In this document: positions 1-5,530 of the stretch, piece after piece | Layout: each line of letters begins with the position of its first letter | Numbering within the stretch: the stretch's first letter is position 1 | Source: Actinomycetota bacterium | GTDB lineage: Bacteria; Actinomycetota; Thermoleophilia; Gaiellales; Gaiellaceae | DNA: 5,530 nucleotides | Direction: 5' to 3' | Assembly (NCBI GenBank): GCA_005883365.1 | Contig: VAXA01000143.1 | Location: 1 to 5,530 of the forward strand | Made by a program: the position numbers and the translations under genes | The notes under the pieces: generated by a model | Databases searched by the model: none | Told to the model about the DNA's origin: nothing | What the model saw: the letters and a program-made list of their open reading frames with translations, nothing else

Positions 1-1971
1 GAGACGCGGGTCGAGGTGCGGGATGTCACCGCCCACAACTGGCACTGCTACCTCCCCGGCGTCGGGCCGGGCCAGCGGTACGGCTGTCGCGTACACGGCC
101 CGTACGAGCCGGAGACGGGGCAGCGCTTCAACGCCAAGAAGCTCCTGATCGACCCGTACGCGAAGGCGATCGAGGGGCCCGTGCAGTGGGAGCGGGCCAA
201 CGTCCTCCCGTACGTCCCCGGGCCCAGCGAGGACGCCGATCTCGAGCCCGACGACGAGGACGACGCCAACGCGATCCCGAAGTGCGTCGTCGTGGATCCG
301 ACGTTCGACTGGGAGGACGACCGGCCGCCGGCGACCGAGTGGAAGGACACGGTCATCTACGAGGTGCACGTGAAGGGCTTCACCCAGCGGCATCCGGAGA
401 TCCGCGACGACCTGCGCGGCACGTATGCCGCCCTCGCCTCCGAGCCCGCGCTCGCGTACCTGCGCGAGCTCGGCGTCACGGCGGTCGAGCTGCTCCCGAT
501 CCACCACATCGCCGACGAGGGGTTCCTCCACGACCGCGGCCTGTCGAACTACTGGGGCTACTCCTCGATCGGCTACCTCGCACCACACGCGCTGTACGCC
601 GCCACCGGCACCGGCGGCGAGCAGGTGCGCGAGTTCAAGGGACTGGTCAAAGCGTTGCACCGCGCCGGCATCGAGGTGATCCTCGACGTCGTCTACAACC
701 ACACCGCCGAGGGGAACCACCTCGGGCCGATGCTGTCGTTCCGCGGCCTCGACAACCGCAGCTACTACCGGCTGATGCCCGACGAGCCCCGCTTCTACAT
801 GGACTTCACGGGCACCGGCAACTCGCTCAACCCGGTCCATCCCTCGGTCCTGCGGCTGATCATGGACTCGCTTCGCTACTGGGTGCTCGAGTGCCACGTC
901 GATGGCTTCCGATTCGACCTTGCATCGGCGCTCGCCCGGGAGTTCTACGACGTCGACCGGCTCTCGGCCTTCTTCGACACAATCCACCAGGACCCGGTGC
1001 TCTCGCAGGTGAAGCTGATCGCGGAGCCGTGGGACGTCGGCCCGGGCGGCTACCAGGTCGGCAACTTCCCGGTGCTCTGGGCCGAGTGGAACGGGAAGTA
1101 CCGCGACTCGGTGCGGGACTTTTGGCGCGGCCAGGGCAATGTGGGCGAGTTCGCGCAGCGTTTCACCGGCTCCGCCGACCTGTACGAGGAGAACGGCCGC
1201 GACCTGTTCGCGTCGATCAACTTCGTCACCGCCCACGACGGCTTCACGTTGCGCGACCTCGTCTCGTACAACGGGAAGCACAACGAGGCGAACGGAGAGG
1301 ACAGCCGGGACGGGACCGACGACAATCGCTCGTGGAACCTCGGCGCCGAGGGGCCCACCAGCGACGAGGCTGTGCTCGCACTGCGGGCCAGGCAGCAGCG
1401 GAACTTCCTCGCGACGCTGCTCCTCTCGCAGGGCGTGCCGATGCTGCTCGGCGGCGACGAGCTCGGGCGAACGCAGGGAGGCAACAACAACGCGTGGTGC
1501 CAGGACAACGAGATCTCGTGGTTCGACTGGGAGGGAGCCGACCGCGAGCTGCTCGAGTTCGCGCGCCGGGTGATCGCGCTGCGGCGCGAGCATCCCGTCT
1601 TCCGGCGGACGTCGTTCCTGACCGGGAAGGCCGGCGAGAGCGGGCTGCCCGACGCATGGTGGTTCCGGGCCGACGGGCGGCGGATGACACAGCGCGACTG
1701 GACGAGTGCCGAGACGCGAACGCTCGGCGTGTTCCTCAACGGCCGGGAGATCCACGAGCGGACGCCGCACGGCGAGTCGATCTTCGGCGACACGTTCCTG
1801 CTTGTCTTCAACGCGCACTCGGAGCCGGTCGTCTTCACGTTGCCGACGCGGCGCTTCGGCTCGCGCTGGGCGGTCGAGGTCGCCACGGGCGACGCGCCGG
1901 AGGGGCCGCTCGGAGCGCGGGCGCTCGTCGCGGTGCAGGAGCACTCGCTGCTCCTACTGCGCCGCGTTTGA
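1..1971 (+). CDS. glgX: glycogen debranching enzyme GlgX (GH13 isoamylase type), 5' partial
   Basis: Hydrolyses alpha-1,6 branch linkages of phosphorylase-trimmed glycogen in the cytoplasm (family knowledge). The frame is open from base 1, and its first residues align inside the N-terminal CBM48 module (HNWHCYLPGV, then YGCRVHGPY), so the true start lies upstream and roughly 55-60 residues are missing. The GTG at 16 is internal and not a convincing start. Numbering from that GTG, the (beta/alpha)8 barrel shows the GH13 motifs: DVVYNH (224-229), GFRFDLA (297-303) with nucleophile D301, AEPWD (336-340) with acid/base E337, and FVTAHD (403-408) with D408. The GlgX/TreX-type NNNAWCQDNEISWFDW block follows at about 490-505, then a beta-sandwich C-terminal domain ending in a TGA stop. 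All catalytic residues are present, and the expected full length (about 710) is normal. The gene ends 10 bp from the convergent MOSC gene. TreX or isoamylase naming is possible, but GlgX is the best fit. Confidence 0.95.
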   Translation, partial: ETRVEVRDVTAHNWHCYLPGVGPGQRYGCRVHGPYEPETGQRFNAKKLLIDPYAKAIEGPVQWERANVLPYVPGPSEDADLEPDDEDDANAIPKCVVVDPTFDWEDDRPPATEWKDTVIYEVHVKGFTQRHPEIRDDLRGTYAALASEPALAYLRELGVTAVELLPIHHIADEGFLHDRGLSNYWGYSSIGYLAPHALYAATGTGGEQVREFKGLVKALHRAGIEVILDVVYNHTAEGNHLGPMLSFRGLDNRSYYRLMPDEPRFYMDFTGTGNSLNPVHPSVLRLIMDSLRYWVLECHVDGFRFDLASALAREFYDVDRLSAFFDTIHQDPVLSQVKLIAEPWDVGPGGYQVGNFPVLWAEWNGKYRDSVRDFWRGQGNVGEFAQRFTGSADLYEENGRDLFASINFVTAHDGFTLRDLVSYNGKHNEANGEDSRDGTDDNRSWNLGAEGPTSDEAVLALRARQQRNFLATLLLSQGVPMLLGGDELGRTQGGNNNAWCQDNEISWFDWEGADRELLEFARRVIALRREHPVFRRTSFLTGKAGESGLPDAWWFRADGRRMTQRDWTSAETRTLGVFLNGREIHERTPHGESIFGDTFLLVFNAHSEPVVFTLPTRRFGSRWAVEVATGDAPEGPLGARALVAVQEHSLLLLRRV

Positions 1972-1981
1972 TGACCCGCGC

Positions 1982-2404
1982 CTAGAGCTCGACGAGCTGG
2001 TCGCCGACGCGGATAACGCCGCCGACGAGGATGTCCGCGTTGATGCCGGCGCGGTGAGCGAGGTCTCTGATGATCCCCGGCCGCGTCATTTTCTCGAGGT
2101 GAGCGCATGGCTCGCACAGCTCGACGCCGAAGCACTCCACGTCGCCGACGCGGAAGCGCTTGCCGACGAGGGCGTTGACGTCCACGCCACGGACGGTCAC
2201 TTGGCGCCGGGTTTCTCCCGGCTGAAGCCCCACGTCCTCCACGGACTCCGCGGCGACGAGCGTGAGCGCCTGCCCCGGTGGCGCGCCGTCTGGGTGGAAG
2301 TGACGGTCGCCTTCGAGCCCTTTCCCCGCCACGGCCTGGACGGAGTCGACAGTCCAGAGCTCGGGGACGCGCTGAGCACCGAGGTGTATCGCTTCGACTG
2401 GCAT
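1982..2404 (-). CDS. stand-alone MOSC domain-containing protein
   Basis: A 140-residue protein that is almost entirely one MOSC domain (molybdenum cofactor sulfurase C-terminal type). Such domains are thought to bind a sulfur or Moco-related ligand through a conserved cysteine; the small bacterial versions (YiiM/YuaD-like) have poorly defined substrates. Visible signatures are GLEGDRH (29-35), LTLVAAE (47-53), a RRQVTVRGVDVNAL strand (66-79), GKRFRVGDV (81-89) and ELCEPCAHLE (95-104). C100 is the likely conserved cysteine and C97 forms a CxxC with it. No signal peptide or membrane segment is seen, so it should be cytosolic. The ATG at 2404 was chosen because MPVEAIHLG matches how family members begin. 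GTG codons at 2419 and 2449 are in-frame alternatives that add 5 or 15 unconserved residues. The ribosome-binding site before the ATG is weak. It converges on glgX and lies downstream of the signalling operon in the same direction. Confidence 0.88.
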   Translation of the reverse strand: MPVEAIHLGAQRVPELWTVDSVQAVAGKGLEGDRHFHPDGAPPGQALTLVAAESVEDVGLQPGETRRQVTVRGVDVNALVGKRFRVGDVECFGVELCEPCAHLEKMTRPGIIRDLAHRAGINADILVGGVIRVGDQLVEL

Positions 2405-2540
2405 GCCCCGATGATGCACTAACCCGAGGCCCGAGCCGCGCCTCCTCACCGCCGCTCAGCCCGGCGCCTTCACCGCAGGGGATCCGGGAAGACGCCGGAC
2501 CGGGCTGGCCGCGGCTCGCCATAGCGGCCGAGCCGGGAGG

Positions 2541-2565
2541 GGTTCGATGCAGGACGCATCGAACC
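2541..2565. repeat. perfect 10-bp inverted repeat with 5-nt loop
   Basis: The arms GGTTCGATGC (2541-2550) and GCATCGAACC (2556-2565) are exact reverse complements separated by AGGAC. The element lies between the kinase stop at 2596 and the MOSC start at 2404. Read on the minus strand, it is a stable hairpin without a following U-tract. It may be a second terminator-like or RNA-processing hairpin behind the kinase gene, or a dyad operator upstream of the MOSC gene. The repeat is certain; the role is not. Confidence 0.7.
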
Positions 2566-2576
2566 ACGGCAGCATG

Positions 2577-2597
2577 AAAACCGGATAAGAGCCGGTT
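2577..2597 (-). terminator. probable intrinsic terminator of the two-component operon
   Basis: On the minus strand, the arms AACCGG (2597-2592) and CCGGTT (2584-2579) pair across a 7-nt loop (CTCTTAT). The downstream arm runs into four consecutive T residues (2580-2577). The first arm starts inside the TAA stop codon of the kinase gene (2598-2596). The stem is only 6 bp and the T-run is short, so termination may be partial, with possible readthrough toward the MOSC gene. Confidence 0.5.
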
Positions 2598-3942
2598 AAA
2601 TCTTTGTGGCGCTGCTGGGAGGCGCGGCTCCGTCGAGGCTGAGACGCACGACCGCACCGCCGTCCTGCGCGTTTTCCGCCACGACCGTACCGCCGTGCGC
2701 CTCGGCCACTTCGCGCACGATCGCCAGGCCGAGTCCGGCGCCGGGCATCGCGCGAGCCGCCGCCGAGCGGTAGAAGCGCTCGAAGACGAGCGGCCGGTCC
2801 TCGTCCGAGAACCCGGGACCGTGATCCCGTACCCGCAACTCGCCGCCCACCAGCGAGACCTCGACCGAGCCGCCCTCGCCGCTCCACTTGCCGGCGTTCT
2901 CGAGCAGGTTCCAGACGGCGCGCTCCATCCGGTCGCGGTAGCCGTCGACGACCGTCTCCTCGACACCGCCCGCCTCCCACGTGACCCTGGGGAAGCGCGT
3001 GCGCGCACGCTCTAGTGCATCTTCCACGAGCTCGTCGAGCTGGAACGGCTGCTTCTCTACCTGCCCGCCGCCGCGGGCGAGCTCGAGCAGCCCGGCGATG
3101 AGCGCACGCATCTCCTGCGACTCACGGTGCAGGTCGTCGAGCAACCGTCGCCGCTGCTCCGGCGCGAGCTCGACGTCGCCGCGCAGGACGTCGATGTTCG
3201 TCTGGAGGCTCGTCAGCGGCGTGCGCAACTCGTGGGAGGCGTCGGCGACGAAGCGCCGCTGTGTCTCGAGCGACTCCTCGAGCGCGCCGAGCATCGTGTT
3301 GAACGACGCGCCAAGACGGGCCAGCTCGCTTCGCCCTCCCTCCGGGACGCGCTCGCTCGGCTCGCCAGTCCTTGCGATCCGCTCGGCCGTTTCCGTCAGC
3401 CGGCGTACGGGTGATAGGGTCGCGCCGGACACGAGCGCTCCGGCCGCCGCGGCGACGGCGATCCCGCCGAGGGAGACCAGGATGAGGATCAGGCGCAACC
3501 GCTCGAGCGCTCGGTTCGTCTCCTGAAGGTTCTTCACGACGAGGACGGCCCCGAGAGGAAACCCGAGCGGGGCGACGAGCTCGCGCAGTTCGTACTCGAC
3601 GCCACCCCGCCCGGTCGCGTTGATGTCCCGATAGAAGGCATGGCTGCGATGTCCGGCAACTCCGAGCACCGACCTGTCGACGAGCAGGTGCAGACCAGGC
3701 GTGCCGTTCACGTAGCTCCCTTGCGCGTCGACGACCTCCACGAGGTTGCCTCCGAACTCCTCTGGGCCCCGGAGGCTGCTGTCGGGGTTGAGCTGGACGG
3801 AACGCGCTGCGCTGTGGAGCGAACCGTCGAGCTGGGACTGCAGCTCGTGACGCATGACGAAGTACGTCGTCGCGGAGGCCAGCGCGACGACGACCGCGAC
3901 GACGCCGGCCGCGACGAGCGTGAGGCGGGCCCGGAGCGTCAC
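2596..3942 (-). CDS. membrane sensor histidine kinase, MprB-like (HAMP-HisKA-HATPase_c)
   Basis: A 448-residue sensor kinase that should autophosphorylate on histidine and pass phosphate to the OmpR-type regulator encoded just upstream. In order: hydrophobic segment at about 8-29, an extracytoplasmic sensor region of about 120 residues, a second membrane segment at about 151-173, HAMP linker at about 174-226, HisKA with [13 protein letters not shown] (phosphoacceptor H237), then HATPase_c with N box [11 protein letters not shown] (N349), G1 box DHGPGF (D373), F box FERFYR and G2 box GAGLGL (401-406). All catalytic boxes are intact, and the length is normal for MprB/BaeS-type kinases. The GTG start at 3942 overlaps the regulator's TGA stop in a GTGA tetranucleotide, and no strong separate Shine-Dalgarno is visible, so translation is probably coupled. 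The signal sensed cannot be read from the sequence; mycobacterial MprB responds to envelope stress, but that transfer would be a guess. The gene ends in TAA at a terminator-like hairpin. Confidence 0.93.
   Translation of the reverse strand: MTLRARLTLVAAGVVAVVVALASATTYFVMRHELQSQLDGSLHSAARSVQLNPDSSLRGPEEFGGNLVEVVDAQGSYVNGTPGLHLLVDRSVLGVAGHRSHAFYRDINATGRGGVEYELRELVAPLGFPLGAVLVVKNLQETNRALERLRLILILVSLGGIAVAAAAGALVSGATLSPVRRLTETAERIARTGEPSERVPEGGRSELARLGASFNTMLGALEESLETQRRFVADASHELRTPLTSLQTNIDVLRGDVELAPEQRRRLLDDLHRESQEMRALIAGLLELARGGGQVEKQPFQLDELVEDALERARTRFPRVTWEAGGVEETVVDGYRDRMERAVWNLLENAGKWSGEGGSVEVSLVGGELRVRDHGPGFSDEDRPLVFERFYRSAAARAMPGAGLGLAIVREVAEAHGGTVVAENAQDGGAVVRLSLDGAAPPSSATKI
3939..3942 (-). 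other. GTGA start/stop overlap coupling regulator and kinase
   Basis: The minus-strand tetranucleotide GTGA contains both the GTG start of the MprB-like kinase and the TGA stop of the response-regulator frame. Such 4-nt overlaps typically give translational coupling and near-equal production of the two partners, which supports the regulator and this kinase being a cognate pair. Confidence 0.85.
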
Positions 3943-4613
3943 GGCTCGCGCATGACGTAGCCCGTTCCGCGAACGGTGTGGATGAGGCGGGATTCGTCCT
4001 CCGCCTCCGTCTTCCGCCGGAGATAGCCGACGTAGACGTCGAGCGCGTTCGAGGAGTGGCTGAAGTCGTAGCCCCAGACGCGCTCGTAGATGAGCGAGCG
4101 CGGCAGCACCTGGCGGGGGTTGCGCATGAACAGCTCGAGCAGGTGAGCCTCCGTCGTCGTCAGCTCGAAGCGGCGGCCGCCCCGGCGTGCGTCCATCGAG
4201 CCGAGATCGAGCGTCAGATCGGCGAAGCGCAGCAACGCTCCCGGCTCCTCCGGCTTCGAGCGGCGCAGAAGCGCGCGGAGGCGAGCGAGCAGCTCCTCGA
4301 GGTCGTAAGGCTTGGGCAGGTAGTCGTCCGCGCCCGCGTCGAGGCCCTCCACCCGGTCGCCGACGGCGTCCCGCGCGGTGAGCAGGAGGATCGGGACGCG
4401 ATTCCCCTGCCGGCGCAGCCGGCGCGTCACGTCGAGACCGTCGAGCCCGGGCATCATCACGTCGAGCACGAGCGCATCCGGCGTCCGCGAATCGACGGCG
4501 GTGAGGGCCGTGTCTCCGTCGGACGCGAGTGCGACCTCGTAGCCGTGCAGCTCGAGCGCGCGCTCGAGTGCCTCGCGCACGGCGCGGTCGTCGTCGGCCA
4601 CGAGTACGAGCAT
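3939..4613 (-). CDS. OmpR/PhoB-family response regulator, MprA-like (internal start within the fused frame)
   Basis: Read from the ATG at 4613, this is a complete 224-residue regulator, the usual length for the family. [16 protein letters not shown] is the normal beginning of an MprA-type receiver domain. Receiver residues are D7-D9 (acidic pocket), D51 in LDVMMPG (phosphorylation), T79 in LLLTARD and K101 in YLPKPY. The winged-helix DNA-binding domain follows, with the transactivation-loop region near [21 protein letters not shown] and the C-terminal HTVRGTGYV motif, strongly like mycobacterial MprA. A GAGGAG Shine-Dalgarno stands 6 nt before the ATG, which argues that a free regulator is translated even though the upstream kinase frame also reads through. 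It is coupled by a 4-nt overlap to the MprB-like kinase. Phosphorylation should promote dimerisation and binding of direct-repeat promoter sites; targets are unknown. Confidence 0.78.
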   Translation of the reverse strand: MLVLVADDDRAVREALERALELHGYEVALASDGDTALTAVDSRTPDALVLDVMMPGLDGLDVTRRLRRQGNRVPILLLTARDAVGDRVEGLDAGADDYLPKPYDLEELLARLRALLRRSKPEEPGALLRFADLTLDLGSMDARRGGRRFELTTTEAHLLELFMRNPRQVLPRSLIYERVWGYDFSHSSNALDVYVGYLRRKTEAEDESRLIHTVRGTGYVMREP

Positions 4614-5530
4614 CAGTGTCTCCTCGGTGAATGTTGCCGCGTCACTGGCGAGCGGGACCGTGAGGCTACCGCCCATCCGGGAGATGAGCTCCCGCGAGAT
4701 GAAGAGGCCGAGGCCGCTGCCGCCGACCCCGCGCGTGAGGGCCGGATCGAGGCGGTAGAACTTCTCGAAGATCCGCTCCTGCTCGCCTTGCGGGATGCCG
4801 AGCCCATGGTCGCGGACGGCCAGCCGCACGCGGCCGGTCCCTCCCTCGAGCTCGACCACCACGTCTCCGCCGTCCGGGGAGTACTTGATCGCGTTGTCGA
4901 GCAGGTTGACGAGCACCTGCCGGAGCTTGTCCTCATTCGCCAGCGCAACGGTGCGATCGCCGTTCTGCTCGAAGCGCAGGTCGATCTGTTCCGGTGCGCG
5001 CACGCGGGTCGAGTCGAGGACGCTCTCGACGAGCGGCCTCAGGTCGGTCGCCGTCGTCGCCACGTCCACGCGGCCCTCTTCGAGCTGCCCGGCGAGGAGG
5101 ATCTGGGAGACGATCGTCGTCAACCGCTCCGTCTCGCTCGCGATGATCTCCAGGAACCGGTCATGCTGATCGGCCGGGATCTCGATGTCGGTACGCAGCA
5201 GCGTGCGGGCGGCGCCGTACACGGCAGCCAGCGGAGTACGGAGCTCGTGCGAGGCGGTCGCGACGAAGTCGCTTCGGGCCTGCTCGAAGGCGTGCTCGTC
5301 GCTGACGTCGCGCAGCGCGTACACGACGCCCTCGTCGAACTCGACGCCGGTGACCGCCACCCAGCGGTCGCCCGACGGCGTCTCGATCGGAACAGTCACC
5401 GGGCGCGCGCGCTCGGGCGTCGCCGAGTCTGCGAGCTCCGCCAACCGCGTCAGCTCCTCCCACGCCGGCAACACTTCGGCCGCGCGCCGCCCGACCGCGT
5501 CCACCTCGCGGAGACCGGTGATCGCGGCGG
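3939..5530 (-). CDS. PAS histidine kinase read in frame into an OmpR-family response regulator, 5' partial
   Basis: One continuous frame runs from the right window edge to the TGA at 3939. A GTG at 5504 exists, but codons before it ([14 protein letters not shown]) continue a PAS domain, so the real start lies outside. Numbering from that GTG: PAS remainder 1-70; HisKA with [13 protein letters not shown] (H86); HATPase_c with [10 protein letters not shown] (N204), DHGLGIP (D232), FEKFYR and GSGLGL (263-268); then, with no stop, a receiver domain (acidic D304-D306, phospho-acceptor D348, T376, K398) and a winged helix (about 425-521) ending [12 protein letters not shown]. No membrane segment is visible in the part seen, though one could lie upstream. 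Kinase plus receiver plus OmpR winged helix in one chain is uncommon; separate HK and RR genes are the rule. A true fusion, a lost stop codon, or a sequencing indel near 4615-4660 are all possible. The individual domains are certain; production of the fused protein is not. Confidence 0.8.
   Translation of the reverse strand, partial: AAITGLREVDAVGRRAAEVLPAWEELTRLAELADSATPERARPVTVPIETPSGDRWVAVTGVEFDEGVVYALRDVSDEHAFEQARSDFVATASHELRTPLAAVYGAARTLLRTDIEIPADQHDRFLEIIASETERLTTIVSQILLAGQLEEGRVDVATTATDLRPLVESVLDSTRVRAPEQIDLRFEQNGDRTVALANEDKLRQVLVNLLDNAIKYSPDGGDVVVELEGGTGRVRLAVRDHGLGIPQGEQERIFEKFYRLDPALTRGVGGSGLGLFISRELISRMGGSLTVPLASDAATFTEETLMLVLVADDDRAVREALERALELHGYEVALASDGDTALTAVDSRTPDALVLDVMMPGLDGLDVTRRLRRQGNRVPILLLTARDAVGDRVEGLDAGADDYLPKPYDLEELLARLRALLRRSKPEEPGALLRFADLTLDLGSMDARRGGRRFELTTTEAHLLELFMRNPRQVLPRSLIYERVWGYDFSHSSNALDVYVGYLRRKTEAEDESRLIHTVRGTGYVMREP
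4620..4625 (-). promoter_or_regulatory. Shine-Dalgarno sequence for the internal response-regulator start
   Basis: The minus-strand sequence GAGGAG ACACTG ATG places a near-consensus ribosome-binding site 6 nt from the ATG at 4613, where homologous regulators begin. It lies inside the kinase frame and supports separate initiation of the regulator. A TGA in the +1 frame overlaps the ATG (TGATG, 4615-4611), the geometry often seen when a kinase stop and a regulator start are adjacent. Confidence 0.7.

Noticed and set aside
186..1985. A 599-codon plus-strand frame overlapping glgX
   Set aside because: Arg/Ala/Pro-rich translation without motifs, while the overlapping glgX frame carries every GH13 catalytic motif.
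1986..1998. Odd palindrome AGCTCGACGAGCT near the glgX/MOSC 3' ends
   Set aside because: It lies within MOSC coding sequence (Glu/Leu codons), and the 1-nt centre cannot form a good hairpin loop.
2460..2520. Plus-strand stretch with CCGGGAAGACGCCGGACC, loosely recalling a cobalamin riboswitch box
   Set aside because: The other conserved B12 elements are absent and no plus-strand gene follows it.
2512..2535. Seven-bp inverted repeat CGGCTCG/CGAGCCG with a 10-nt loop
   Set aside because: Short and GC-only in a GC-rich region; expected by chance and not followed by a T-run.
2541..2565. GGTTCGATGC resembles a tRNA T-arm
   Set aside because: The flanking sequence has no acceptor, D or anticodon arms, and the partner arm makes a simple perfect dyad rather than a 5-bp T-stem with a 7-nt loop.
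1050..3008. A 652-codon minus-strand open frame antisense to glgX and crossing the MOSC gene, the intergenic region and the kinase 3' end
   Set aside because: Arg/Ser/Pro-rich low-complexity translation with no domain, overlapping several well-supported genes; typical of open shadow frames in high-GC DNA.

Overview
The window looks like chromosomal DNA from a high-GC actinobacterium. This rests on strong G/C bias at third codon positions, GTG starts, and close resemblance of the proteins to actinobacterial families (GlgX and MprA/MprB-type signalling proteins). The style fits deep actinobacterial lineages such as Thermoleophilia/Gaiellales, but that placement is an inference. No mobile element, CRISPR array, tRNA or rRNA was found.

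Layout. Bases 1-1971 (+) carry most of glgX, a glycogen debranching enzyme cut off at its 5' end by the window edge. Ten bases later, facing it on the minus strand, lies a small stand-alone MOSC-domain protein (2404 down to 1982). A 191-base intergenic stretch (2405-2595) follows. It contains a terminator-like hairpin starting at the stop of the next gene and a perfect 10-bp inverted repeat. Everything from 2596 to the right edge is a minus-strand two-component signalling operon: a PAS histidine kinase, an OmpR-family response regulator, and a membrane-bound MprB-like histidine kinase. The operon starts beyond the right edge.

The most unusual point is that the first kinase and the response regulator are one uninterrupted reading frame (at least 530 codons, 5530 down to 3939). 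The regulator still has its own well-placed Shine-Dalgarno sequence (GAGGAG, 6-nt spacer) and ATG at 4613. The region could therefore produce a kinase-receiver-DNA-binding fusion, a separate 224-residue regulator, or both. The downstream kinase gene overlaps the regulator stop by 4 nt (GTGA), so it is probably translationally coupled.

Working model (inference): a soluble or partly unseen PAS kinase and an envelope-sensing kinase both feed one winged-helix regulator. The glycogen and MOSC genes appear to be unrelated neighbours.
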